Part shown: positions 15,782 to 23,603 of the stretch, in pieces
Layout of the letters: the number at the start of each line of letters is the position of its first letter
Numbering within the stretch: the first letter of the stretch is position 1
DNA from: Candidatus Moraniibacteriota bacterium
GTDB taxonomy: Bacteria > Patescibacteriota > Minisyncoccia > Moranbacterales > UBA2206
Assembly: GCA_030679995.1 (NCBI GenBank)
Contig: JAUXSK010000018.1
Location: 1-41,827, forward strand
Reading direction: 5' to 3'
DNA: 41,827 bases
Made by a program: the position numbers and the translations under genes
Notes under the pieces: model-generated
Database searches by the model: none
Seen by the model: only the letters and a program-made list of their open reading frames with translations
What the model was told of the DNA's origin: nothing

Positions 15782-16723
15782 TCAGCTCCTTTTCCGTCTT
15801 CTAGCATGGAAAGCCTGATGCACTTCCTTTAATTGCCTGTTGGTAACATGGGTATAAACCTGGGTTGTAGTTATGGAAGCATGTCCCAGCATCGCTTGTA
15901 CGCTGCGGATATCAGCCCCATTCATCAACAAATCCGTAGCAAAGGAATGCCGCAGAGTATGTGGATGTACATCTTTGATGATTCCCGCCTTGGTAGCATA
16001 GTGTTTGACGATCCTTTGCACGCTTCTAGGCGTCAATCGCAATCCATCGGCCTTATTTTCCTTGTTTTTTACCGCAAATTTAGCCAAACCTTTTTCATCC
16101 CGTACAAATAGCGCCGGGTCGATATCCATCCTCTTCTCCAAATAGCGCCGCAAGGCCGTGGCCGCCCCATCCGAAACGAAAACCACACGCACCTTATCAC
16201 CCTTCCCGCGCACGCTGAATTCCCTGTTTATCAAATCCAATTTATCCCGGTTAATATTGGTCAGTTCTGAAACACGCAGTCCGGCTGAAAAAAGAAGTTC
16301 CAACATAGCCCGGTCACGCAAAGATTTGAAGTCAGCGCCGTTAGCAGCCGCCAATATCCTCTCTACCTCCTCTGCCTCCAAAAATTCCACCTCTCTGCCG
16401 GCGCTTTTCCCAATTTCAATCTTCTCAGCCGGCAAGGACTTTATATCCCTTTTAGCTAGGTATTTCAGAAAACTTCGCAGAGCGATCACGTAGTAATTCT
16501 GGGTGATTTTTTTTAAGGGTACTCTTTTATCATTCTCGAACCTGCTTAGATAAACTCGGAAGCCACGGATCAGATCATCCGTAATGTCACCAGGATCCTC
16601 GATATCAGCCCAAGCCAAAAACCTTTCTAAATAGTGGTTATAATTTTCAATCGTCTTTTGCGATCTATTTCTTTCAATTTCCAAATACTCCAGAAATTGA
16701 CTTTTTAGTAATTTTATGTCCAT
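15782..16723 (-). CDS. xerD: Tyrosine site-specific recombinase of the XerC/XerD type
   Basis: 313 residues. N-terminal SAM-like core-binding domain (about 1-90, FLEYLEIERNRSQKTIENYN), then the catalytic domain with Arg in SAGLRVSEL (about residue 150), HTLRHSFAT (His and Arg), GHASITTTQVYTH (His and the nucleophilic Tyr). All five catalytic positions are visible. Xer proteins resolve chromosome dimers at dif. Small genomes often have a single Xer, so XerC versus XerD cannot be decided and the symbol is tentative. ATG 16723 is preferred; a TTG six bases upstream is possible. The protein is not next to integrase-type cargo, so a housekeeping role is more likely than a mobile-element role. Confidence 0.88.
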   Translation of the reverse strand: MDIKLLKSQFLEYLEIERNRSQKTIENYNHYLERFLAWADIEDPGDITDDLIRGFRVYLSRFENDKRVPLKKITQNYYVIALRSFLKYLAKRDIKSLPAEKIEIGKSAGREVEFLEAEEVERILAAANGADFKSLRDRAMLELLFSAGLRVSELTNINRDKLDLINREFSVRGKGDKVRVVFVSDGAATALRRYLEKRMDIDPALFVRDEKGLAKFAVKNKENKADGLRLTPRSVQRIVKHYATKAGIIKDVHPHTLRHSFATDLLMNGADIRSVQAMLGHASITTTQVYTHVTNRQLKEVHQAFHARRRKRS

Positions 16724-16889
16724 ATTCAAAAAAACTTATCCCCGTGCGCTTCAGATTGTGCGACACTTATATTTCTATCTTACTCCGAAAATCTGAAAAA
16801 ATAAACCCCTTGCCGATATTCCCAAATGACTCGGTCTTCCCCCGATCAAAGCCCTGGCCTGACTTGCAATATCCGCCTTGTTTCCACGT

Positions 16890-16918
16890 TTGACAGCCAT
16901 TTCTATTCCTTGTATACT
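16890..16918 (+). promoter_or_regulatory. Consensus promoter of the LysM-CHAP gene
   Basis: A perfect -35 TTGACA (16890-16895), 17-base spacer and TATACT (16913-16918), one of the best promoters in the window. It predicts a leader of about 22 bases before ATG 16947. Confidence 0.8.
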
Positions 16919-16946
16919 ATTTATTAATAAAAATTAGGGCTCTGGG

Positions 16947-18200
16947 ATGATGAACAAGGCTGTCCACAAGGCATCCATTCTAAGACCAGCGCCAAAAGGA
17001 AAGATCAATGTTATCAGTAGACTATTCATTGCATTATCCAGAAACTTGCCAGACAGGGACAATCTAAAAAATCTGCTTACACAGATACACATAGGACAAA
17101 AGAATATCATCCAATTCATAAAGGAACGCCGGACAATAAAATTACTACATATCTTCAGAAATTATTCCGCTCTTATCGTAGTTATTTCCAGCGCCCTTTT
17201 AGTTTCAGCTACAAATCTGGCTGCCGGAAAAGAATCCAGCGGCTTCTTATTTGGCTATCTCGGCTCAACCACCGACAATTATTCAAATCCCCTCGAAAAT
17301 AAGATGTTTCTTGAAACTGATAAAAAAAACGGTTTGGCTCTGGTCCCGTTAGCCCAAACCAGCACCGCCCCTGATCCAAGTTCAAAAGGAAATTCTGATG
17401 ACGAATCCAGCCTGATGACTATGCAGGGCCAAGCGCTTATCGCCGGAACAAGCCCGATCAAAAAGGATCCGGAAGAAGACGGAGGCGTGGATATTTATGA
17501 AGTACAACAAGGCGATACCATCGGCGGCATTGCCGCGAAATTCCACATCACTACTAATACCATTTTATGGGCTAATGAAATCGACAACATCGATTCCATA
17601 ATGCCTGGCGATAAAATCTTCATCTTACCTGCCTCAGGATTGTCCTACATGGTCAAGAAAAGCGATACGCTCGATTCTATCGCAAAAAAATACAAAGCCG
17701 ACCGGAGCAAAATCATCTCCTTCAATGACCTGCCTGCCAATGGCGACCTAAAAGAGGGACAAGAAATCATCATTCCGGATGGCCAGAAAGAAATCAGCAA
17801 TCCGCAGCCTACAAACCAAGATTCTTCCAAAATCGCCGCCCGACCATATGAATCATTTTCAGATGTCGGCAAAAAACTTAGCGGCAAGGCTGGAACCGGA
17901 CATAATTTCCCCTATGGTTATTGCACTTGGTATGTTGCCCAGAAAAAATACGTCCCTTGGGGAGGCAATGCCGGAACTTGGCTATATCATGCCAAATCAT
18001 TGGGATATTCAACCGGCAAAGCCCCGCGCATCGGAGCGATTATGGTTTCTTCAGAATCTTGGTGGGGGCATGTGGCTGTCGTAGAAAGCATCAGCGGAAA
18101 CAGCTTTACGGTTTCTGAAATGAATTACAAAGGTTTTGCCAAAAAATCCTACCGGACCATCAGCACCGGCAACCGCGTAATCAAGGGATTTATTTATTAA
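16947..18200 (+). CDS. Membrane-anchored peptidoglycan hydrolase with two LysM and one CHAP domain
   Basis: 417 residues. A basic ~70-residue N-terminal part precedes one hydrophobic segment (about 74-93, ALIVVISSALLVSA), then a Ser/Asp-rich linker. LysM 1 (about 184-228, YEVQQGDTIGGIAAKF) and LysM 2 (about 232-275, YMVKKSDTLDSIAKKY) bind peptidoglycan. The C-terminal CHAP domain (from about 318) has catalytic Cys326 in YGYCTWYVA and His375 in WGHVAVVE and should cleave peptide bonds in the wall, as an amidase or endopeptidase. The role is probably cell separation or wall remodelling. The long N-terminal extension before the membrane segment is unusual. It has its own consensus promoter and a terminator shared with the convergent helicase gene. 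Confidence 0.88.
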   Translation: MMNKAVHKASILRPAPKGKINVISRLFIALSRNLPDRDNLKNLLTQIHIGQKNIIQFIKERRTIKLLHIFRNYSALIVVISSALLVSATNLAAGKESSGFLFGYLGSTTDNYSNPLENKMFLETDKKNGLALVPLAQTSTAPDPSSKGNSDDESSLMTMQGQALIAGTSPIKKDPEEDGGVDIYEVQQGDTIGGIAAKFHITTNTILWANEIDNIDSIMPGDKIFILPASGLSYMVKKSDTLDSIAKKYKADRSKIISFNDLPANGDLKEGQEIIIPDGQKEISNPQPTNQDSSKIAARPYESFSDVGKKLSGKAGTGHNFPYGYCTWYVAQKKYVPWGGNAGTWLYHAKSLGYSTGKAPRIGAIMVSSESWWGHVAVVESISGNSFTVSEMNYKGFAKKSYRTISTGNRVIKGFIY

Positions 18201-18213
18201 CTTCCGGATATTC

Positions 18214-18245
18214 AAAAAGCCTGGCTGATCAGCCAGGCTTTTTTA
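18214..18245. terminator. Bidirectional terminator between the CHAP gene and pcrA
   Basis: AAAAAGCCTGGCT and AGCCAGGCTTTTT form a 13-bp stem with loop GATC and T-runs both ways. It lies between two convergent genes. Confidence 0.92.
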
Positions 18246-18271
18246 TTTTTCACTAAAAACCGGAGTTTTAA

Positions 18272-20413
18272 TTATAATTTCCGTAACGGCGCGATCGAGG
18301 CTGAAAGCTTTTTGAGTCCTGCCTTTGAAAACGCGACTGTCAATATATCGCCCTGGATCGAAACAATCAAACCGGGACCGAACGCCGGATGATCAACCCT
18401 GTCCCCATCTTTAAAATTGACCATCCGCACCGGTTGGTTCGCGCTTTTTGGGCTTTGCCGGGGACCTGGGTCTTGGGTTTTGGAATTTTCCGCAGCTTGG
18501 GTAAGATGCGACGGGATATCATCGATAAAACGCGAAGATGAGTTGATTTGCAAGGAACCATAAATATTCCGTTCCCGCGTATGGATCAAATAAACTTTTT
18601 CCTTAGCCCGCGTAATCCCCACATACATCAGCCGTCTTTCTTCCTCCATCTCATCGTAATCTATCAGGCTTCGCGAATGCGGCAAAATACCTTCTTCCAG
18701 CCCGACAATAAAAACTACCTTGAATTCCAACCCTTTGGCGCTATGCAAGGTCATTAAATGCACCGCTTCGCTCGATTGGTCGATATTGTCCGTATCCGCA
18801 ATCAAAGCCACTTCCTCCAAAAACAGACTCAAACCTTCCGTGCCATCATATTCATCGTATTTTTTAGATACCGTCAACAGCTCCCGCACATTCTCATAGC
18901 GCGCCTGTCCTTCATCCGTGCCGTCCAACAAAAATTTTTCATAGCCGCTTTCCGCAAAAATAAATTCAATCAGGTCCGTAATTTTGGTTTTAGCGATTTT
19001 TTCCGCGCCACGCACAATCAAATCACAAAAATTCCTGATAGCCTCGATTTTACCAGCATTCAATTTAAAGCTCCCATCCATCACCAGTCCAGCCTCGATA
19101 TAATTCAAGCCGCCCGCCCGCGCAAAATCCAGCCATTTTTTCAAACTCACTTCGCCCACCCCCCTGCGAGGCTCATTTATGACCCTCTCCAATGCCACTT
19201 CGTCACTGAAATTTTGGATCAAACGCAAGTAAGCGATTAAATCCTTGACTTCCTTGCGCTGATAGAATTTCATACCGCCGATAATGCGGTATGGCACGGA
19301 ATTCCTAAGCATCGCTTCCTCCACGATACGGGATTGCGCGTTAGTGCGGTACAAAACCACAAAATCGCTCAGACTGCACGCCTGTTTTTCCTTATATTTG
19401 ATAATCTTGGCAATTATGAATTCCGCCTCATCCCTCTCATCGCGCGCCTCATAGACAGTCAGTGCCTGTCCGCCCTTATTCTCAGTCCAAATTTCCTTGT
19501 CCTTGCGGTTCACATTCTTGGAAATCACGCCGTAGGCCGCATCCAGGATATTTTGCGTGGAACGGTAATTCTGTTCCAATTTAACCACCTTGGCTTGCGG
19601 ATAATCCTTTTCAAAATCCAGAATATTTTGGATATTGGCTCCACGCCAAGAATAGATGCCCTGCCAATCATCGCCCACTACGCAAATATTACCCCACTTC
19701 CGGGCCAACATCCGCACCAAGATATATTGCGCATGGTTGGTGTCCTGATATTCATCCACCATTATATAGCGGAAAAGATTTTGGTATTTTTCCAAGACCT
19801 CCGGAAATTTCTGGAAAACCGTCACGATCAACATCAAGATATCGTCAAAATCCAACGCATCCTGCTCTTTCAATCTTTTTTGATAAGCCGTATAGACCTT
19901 GGAAATTATTTCTTCATAATAGCCGCCGATTTGCGACGCGAAGCCTTCCGCGCTCACCAATTCATTTTTGGCCTTGGAAATCGCGCCCAGCATCGCCTTG
20001 GGTTTGAACTGGTCCGGATTGATTTCCAATTCCTTCATCACCTTCTTCACTAGCGACTCCTGGTCTTGCGTATCAAAGATATTGAAAGTCTTCTTATAAC
20101 CGATTTTTTCTATTTCCTGGCGCAAAATCCGCACACAGATGGAATGGAAAGTTCCGACCAGCGGCAGATGATCTTTATTATTATCCAATAACCCCAGGAT
20201 CCGCTCTTTCATCTCTTGCGCCGCCTTATTAGTGAACGTCACCGCCAAAATGTTCCGCGGCGCCACGCCTTTCTCACGAATCAAATAGGCCACCCGATGC
20301 GTCAAAGCTTTGGTCTTGCCCGAACCTGCCCCCGCAATTACCAAAACCGCCCCCTCGGTCGCCACCACCGCCTCCTTCTGGGCCGGATTCAAAGTTTCTA
20401 AGATATTAAGCAT
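18272..20413 (-). CDS. pcrA: ATP-dependent DNA helicase of the UvrD/PcrA family
   Basis: Superfamily 1A 3'-5' helicase in repair and removal of stalled complexes. 713 residues from ATG 20413; the open frame extends upstream to 20512 but the family start is MLNILETLNPAQKEAV. Walker A GAGSGKT (28-34), Walker B VDEYQDT, motif III GDDWQGIYSWRGA, motif IV LEQNYRST, and late motifs VHLMTLHSAKGLEF and VGITRAKE are all in place. The C-terminus (GDRVDHPAFGPGLIVSI) is the Tudor-like RNA-polymerase-binding segment of PcrA/UvrD. PcrA and UvrD cannot be separated from sequence alone. Confidence 0.95.
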   Translation of the reverse strand: MLNILETLNPAQKEAVVATEGAVLVIAGAGSGKTKALTHRVAYLIREKGVAPRNILAVTFTNKAAQEMKERILGLLDNNKDHLPLVGTFHSICVRILRQEIEKIGYKKTFNIFDTQDQESLVKKVMKELEINPDQFKPKAMLGAISKAKNELVSAEGFASQIGGYYEEIISKVYTAYQKRLKEQDALDFDDILMLIVTVFQKFPEVLEKYQNLFRYIMVDEYQDTNHAQYILVRMLARKWGNICVVGDDWQGIYSWRGANIQNILDFEKDYPQAKVVKLEQNYRSTQNILDAAYGVISKNVNRKDKEIWTENKGGQALTVYEARDERDEAEFIIAKIIKYKEKQACSLSDFVVLYRTNAQSRIVEEAMLRNSVPYRIIGGMKFYQRKEVKDLIAYLRLIQNFSDEVALERVINEPRRGVGEVSLKKWLDFARAGGLNYIEAGLVMDGSFKLNAGKIEAIRNFCDLIVRGAEKIAKTKITDLIEFIFAESGYEKFLLDGTDEGQARYENVRELLTVSKKYDEYDGTEGLSLFLEEVALIADTDNIDQSSEAVHLMTLHSAKGLEFKVVFIVGLEEGILPHSRSLIDYDEMEEERRLMYVGITRAKEKVYLIHTRERNIYGSLQINSSSRFIDDIPSHLTQAAENSKTQDPGPRQSPKSANQPVRMVNFKDGDRVDHPAFGPGLIVSIQGDILTVAFSKAGLKKLSASIAPLRKL

Positions 20414-20487
20414 TTTTATTGTATTTTTAATTTCTAACTTGTTAATTTTAGCATATCCGAAGCAATAGATAAAAAAGATACGAACGA

Positions 20488-20672
20488 TATTCCCGCACTT
20501 GCGGAATACCAAGGTACAAATTGAAACTTTTGAGCGTTAAAAAATTTCCTACTAACAATCTTTTTTGCCTTTTCGGGAATTTTAGCTCAAAAGTTGAAAA
20601 TTTGTCTTGGTATGCAGCCCGTGCGGCCTTTTTCTTTTTTGCCACTTTTCTTTTGGGAAAAGAAAAATGGCG
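20488..20672 (+). repeat. MITE-like palindromic repeat, copy 2
   Basis: Inverted relative to 5969-6148, with nearly identical ends and an unrelated centre. The outer parts are mutually inverted: ATACCAAGGTACAAATTGAA with ACTTTTGAGC (20507-20535) against GCTCAAAAGTTG with AAAATTTGTCTTGGTAT (20585-20612), so the unit folds into one long hairpin. It ends with GCCACTTTTCTTTTGGG / AAAAGAAAAATGGC. It lies between the pcrA start and the rpsO promoter and encodes nothing recognisable. Confidence 0.75.
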
Positions 20673-20690
20673 CCCCGCGGCAGCGAAAAC

Positions 20691-20719
20691 TGGACAATTC
20701 CCGCCATCCATGCTACAAT
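20691..20719 (+). promoter_or_regulatory. rpsO promoter
   Basis: TGGACA (20691-20696), a 17-base spacer and TACAAT (20714-20719), about 20 bases after the repeat. It predicts a leader of about 60 bases before ATG 20789. Confidence 0.65.
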
Positions 20720-20788
20720 TATTGTATTAATAACTCATTAGCAAACTTCAGTTACGGCCTAGCCTAACTCATGTTTAGCCGAAAAACC

Positions 20789-21058
20789 ATGACACTCACG
20801 CACAAACAGAAGGAAAAAGTCACCACCGACGTTAAAAGGCACGAAAAGGACACCGGATCTCCGGAATACCAGATCGCCCTTTTCACAGAAAAGATTAAAA
20901 AACTGACCTCGCATCTCCAGAAAAACGCGAAAGATTTCCATTCCCGCCGGGGACTGCTGAAAATGATTTCAAAAAGGAAGAGATTGCTGACATATCTGCA
21001 AAAGGTCAATGAAAAAGCTTACAAGACACTTATCAAAAAACTTGAACTCAAAGGATAA
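20789..21058 (+). CDS. rpsO: 30S ribosomal protein S15
   Basis: 89 residues from ATG 20789, the standard S15 length; an in-frame ATG at 20771 would add six. The hallmark DTGSPEYQIALFTEKI (about 20-35) and HSRRGLLKMISKRKRLLTYL (about 52-71) bind the 16S rRNA central domain. In many bacteria rpsO is directly followed by pnp; here about 3.8 kb separates the two, filled by an accessory block. A terminator follows. Confidence 0.96.
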   Translation: MTLTHKQKEKVTTDVKRHEKDTGSPEYQIALFTEKIKKLTSHLQKNAKDFHSRRGLLKMISKRKRLLTYLQKVNEKAYKTLIKKLELKG

Positions 21059-21067
21059 CTATATTTT

Positions 21068-21096
21068 AAAAACGGGTGAAAGCCTGTTTTTAATTT
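21068..21096 (+). terminator. rpsO terminator
   Basis: AAAACGGGT pairs with GCCTGTTTT (two G-T pairs) around GAAA, followed by a T-rich stretch. Confidence 0.7.
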
Positions 21097-21184
21097 TAAA
21101 TTACCAATTTTAAATTTTAATTGAAATCCAAATTTAAAAATTTTTAAAATTTAGACGATTTAAAATTTAAAATTCAAACATATT
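21094..21184. repeat. AT-rich palindromic repeat, copy 2
   Basis: A nearly pure A/T stretch sharing TTTTAAATTTTAATTGAAA-TCCAAATT with the minus strand of 2601-2711. It fills the gap between the rpsO terminator and the NYN start codon, so any promoter and ribosome-binding site of the NYN gene lie inside it. Confidence 0.6.
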
Positions 21185-21682
21185 ATGGCAAAATTCAAAG
21201 AACAGCGCGTCGGCGTCCTGGTAGATATCCAAAATCTCTACTATTCCGCCAAAGTCCTGCACAAAAAGAAAGCTAATTTCGGGGCGCTCCTGAAAGACGG
21301 GGTCGGCGAACGGAAACTTATCCGCGCCATCGCCTATGGCATCAAGACCTTGGAAGGCCAAGAAGAAAAATTCTTCGAAGCCCTCGGCAAACAAGGTTTT
21401 GAAGTCAAAACCAAAGATTTGCAGATCTTCCCCGGCGGCGCCAAAAAGGGCGATTGGGACGTCGGCATCACTGTCGATGCCATCAAGATGTCCAAAAGTC
21501 TGGATGTCATCATCCTGATGAGCGGGGACGGAGACTATATCCCGTTGGTCAATTATATTCAAAGCACCACCGGCTGCCGAGTCGAAGTTATAGCCTTCCT
21601 TGAATCCACCAGTGCCAAATTAGTTGAAACAGTCGACGAATTCACCAACATCAGCGCCGACAAAAAGAAGTTTTTAATTTAA
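21185..21682 (+). CDS. NYN-domain (LabA-like PIN) putative ribonuclease
   Basis: 165 residues spanning one NYN domain. VLVDIQNLYY (Asp14, Asn17), GDWDVGITVDAI (Asp92, Asp98) and LMSGDGDYIPLV (Asp115, Asp117) supply the conserved acidic metal-binding residues of the PIN/NYN nuclease fold. LabA-like NYN proteins are generally thought to be RNases, but substrates are mostly unknown. It is the first gene after rpsO in the block leading to pnp, suggesting RNA processing or decay. A stand-alone domain like this could also be a toxin-type nuclease, but no antitoxin-like gene overlaps it. Confidence 0.85.
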   Translation: MAKFKEQRVGVLVDIQNLYYSAKVLHKKKANFGALLKDGVGERKLIRAIAYGIKTLEGQEEKFFEALGKQGFEVKTKDLQIFPGGAKKGDWDVGITVDAIKMSKSLDVIILMSGDGDYIPLVNYIQSTTGCRVEVIAFLESTSAKLVETVDEFTNISADKKKFLI

Positions 21683-21771
21683 TCCTACCCGTGTCCACCC
21701 TAGGCGGATTTACGAGGCGTGAGTACAAAAAAGTTTTTGATATAGGGAGATAATTCATTAGGAATAAAAAA

Positions 21772-22185
21772 ATGGATAGTAAAGAACCCCAGATAGGCTC
21801 ATCCTCGCGGGAAATGAGGGAGGAGCGACTCTTGCAAAGTGTTGACTCTAGCCAAGATGAGATATCAAAAAACACATCTGCCGAAAAATCGTTGGCAGAG
21901 CCAGAAGAAAAGAACGGCTATCACAATATCTATGATAAATTCAATGTTAAGGAACAAGAAATCGTAAAGCTTGTCAGCGCATTGGAAAGCATCCGATCTG
22001 AGATAAAAAAACCGATGCCAAACAAAGAGGCTATAAATATCTTGCTTGACATAGCGATGATCCATATCGAATCAGATGCGCTATTAGGACAAGATCAGCA
22101 ATCAGAACCTTTCAAAGAAGCCAGAAGAAAAGGTATGCGCATAGAATCCCTGGCAAGACTCTTCGGATCCGATCGTTCAAACTAA
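21772..22185 (+). CDS. Hypothetical soluble protein
   Basis: 137 residues, not recognised. The first ~45 residues are Ser/Glu-rich and probably disordered. The rest (YDKFNVKEQEIVKLVSALES, PNKEAINILLDIAMIHIESD) is probably helical with Glu/Lys-rich faces. No signal peptide or membrane segment. TAGGA lies 8 bases before ATG 21772. Orphan status and position in the accessory block suggest recent gain, but this is inference. Confidence 0.6.
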   Translation: MDSKEPQIGSSSREMREERLLQSVDSSQDEISKNTSAEKSLAEPEEKNGYHNIYDKFNVKEQEIVKLVSALESIRSEIKKPMPNKEAINILLDIAMIHIESDALLGQDQQSEPFKEARRKGMRIESLARLFGSDRSN

Positions 22186-22330
22186 TGATTGACTGGATCG
22201 GAGCTACTTCGGATAGGCTCGACCTCCCTTATGGGAGTTGGACCTCCATCGGTTGTCTGAAACAAATTAAGTCAACTTAGCATAACCGATATCGCCATTT
22301 ACAATTCGATTTTTATTACAAAAATAATTA
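22186..22330. other. Structured spacer before the kinase genes
   Basis: No gene is supported. Inverted repeats CTCCC/GGGAG (22224-22237) and ATCGGTT/AACCGAT (22248-22290) could fold into a small two-hairpin RNA just ahead of the terminator at 22331. It may be the 3' UTR of the preceding gene or a small RNA. Confidence 0.4.
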
Positions 22331-22349
22331 CCCGCTTTGGCGGGTTTTT
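22331..22349 (+). terminator. Terminator before the kinase genes
   Basis: CCCGC, loop TTTG, GCGGG and five T residues. Confidence 0.8.
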
Positions 22350-22352
22350 GTT

Positions 22353-22381
22353 TTGACAAACAAGCCCTTTGAATCCATAAT
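22353..22381 (+). promoter_or_regulatory. Promoter of the two-kinase/HAD cluster
   Basis: TTGACA (22353-22358), 17-base spacer, CATAAT (22376-22381). It starts four bases after the terminator T-run and gives a leader of about 14 bases before ATG 22402. Confidence 0.75.
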
Positions 22382-22401
22382 TACCATAAAGAATCATATA
22401 T

Positions 22402-23037
22402 ATGCTTTCGAACCAGGAACTGGCGGACAAATTCATAACATCAATAGAAGATTTTAAAAAAATCAAACCGGACAACACGTGCAAGTTGTTTGCTATCAGC
22501 TATATCGGCACGACCGGCGTCGGCAAAACGACCATTAGCCAAAAATTAGCAGCCAGACTTGGCTTTTACGTAGCCAACAGTGATGAGATACGGCGTTTTC
22601 TGAACAGAGAAGGCTTTCCCGGCAAATTTCCCGACCAAGATTTGGTCAATTTTATGGGTAAAAAAGTTTCGGAATTTCTGTATAAGACAAAAACGAGCCA
22701 CATTATTGACGCGGATATGATCCGCTTCTATGACAAAGCTCTGGCTAACGCTACCGGCAACGGGGCAAAATTACTGGTCATCCATCTTGTCTGCCCGGAA
22801 GAAATAATCTTAAAAAGGCTCGAGGAAAGACAATCCAAAATAAACGAGGGCGGCTCGCAAAATTATTCAGAGGTAGGTTTTTCCCTTTCCGTAAAGGAAG
22901 AATATCTGGAAAGAACCGCAATGCACAATGGATTGCCATTGCCCAAGGACATTTATTTTAGGATAAATACATCTGAAAATTTTGATTCACAACTTAACCA
23001 TTTGATTATCCGCCTAAGGGAGGACCGCTACTTATGA
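22402..23037 (+). CDS. P-loop kinase 1 (AAA_33 / zeta-toxin and PNK-like)
   Basis: 211 residues. Walker A GTTGVGKT (36-43) follows a ~30-residue N-terminal helix region. NSDEIRRFL (about 56-64) resembles the substrate-site motif of the polynucleotide-kinase/zeta-toxin group, and IIDADMIRFYDKA is the Walker-B-like strand. KRLEERQSK (about 135-143) is the Arg-containing lid. Possible substrates are nucleic acid 5' ends, nucleotides, sugars or UDP-GlcNAc (zeta type); sequence cannot decide. The stop overlaps the next gene by four bases (ATGA), and the next gene is a second, divergent member of the same superfamily. Confidence 0.75.
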   Translation: MLSNQELADKFITSIEDFKKIKPDNTCKLFAISYIGTTGVGKTTISQKLAARLGFYVANSDEIRRFLNREGFPGKFPDQDLVNFMGKKVSEFLYKTKTSHIIDADMIRFYDKALANATGNGAKLLVIHLVCPEEIILKRLEERQSKINEGGSQNYSEVGFSLSVKEEYLERTAMHNGLPLPKDIYFRINTSENFDSQLNHLIIRLREDRYL

Positions 23038-23579
23038 ACAAAAAAAATAAACTGATAGTCTTGGGTGGCTTCGCCGGCGCCGGTAAAACCACTCTGGCTG
23101 AAAAGCTGGCGGCTGATTTTAATTTTTCTTTTTTCAATCCGGATGATTTTAACACCGCGCTAAGAAATGTCTTGGAAAAAGATTTCCATGAAGTGTCTTT
23201 TATGGCCTACGACACGCTTTGGCATATCCTAAAAAAAAATATCGGTATGGGGGCCACTTGTGTTTTAGATGCCAATATGTGCAATGACTTCACCTGGAAA
23301 ACATTAGATGGAGTTAAAAAAGAATTTAAACATTTGGAAATCATTCCTATAATATTGGAATGCACTTTGGAAACGCACAAACGAAGGATAGAAAAACGAG
23401 GTATTAAAGATAAAGAACACTTAAATCTTGGCGGCGATAAATTTGAAAACATTTTGCATAAATACGAATTCATAACCAAACTTGACCGGACCGATATCGT
23501 CCGCGTAGATGCCAATGGATCGCCTCGGGAAGTTTATGAAAAAGTATTGGAAATTTTGAGCTTAAAACCGCAATTATAA
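23034..23579 (+). CDS. P-loop kinase 2 (AAA_33-type)
   Basis: 181 residues. Walker A GFAGAGKT (12-19) near the N-terminus, NPDDFNTALR in the substrate position, VLDANMCN as the characteristic VVDATN-like strand, and the lid ETHKRRIEKRGIKD. It is a more typical AAA_33 member than kinase 1, with which it is translationally coupled. The pair could work as a heterodimer or on different substrates. The HAD-like gene follows after 24 bases. No antitoxin-like partner is seen, which argues against a classical epsilon/zeta system. Confidence 0.78.
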   Translation: MNKKNKLIVLGGFAGAGKTTLAEKLAADFNFSFFNPDDFNTALRNVLEKDFHEVSFMAYDTLWHILKKNIGMGATCVLDANMCNDFTWKTLDGVKKEFKHLEIIPIILECTLETHKRRIEKRGIKDKEHLNLGGDKFENILHKYEFITKLDRTDIVRVDANGSPREVYEKVLEILSLKPQL

Positions 23580-23603
23580 ATGTTTAAATAACTTGCCAAA
23601 AAA

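Noticed and set aside
19334-20053. 239-codon plus-strand frame inside pcrA.
   Set aside because: The helicase motifs on the minus strand run through the whole region, and the antisense product shows no recognisable features.
22402-23579. Classical epsilon/zeta toxin-antitoxin system.
   Set aside because: No small antitoxin gene precedes or overlaps the kinases; the genes are coupled to each other and to a HAD-like gene instead.
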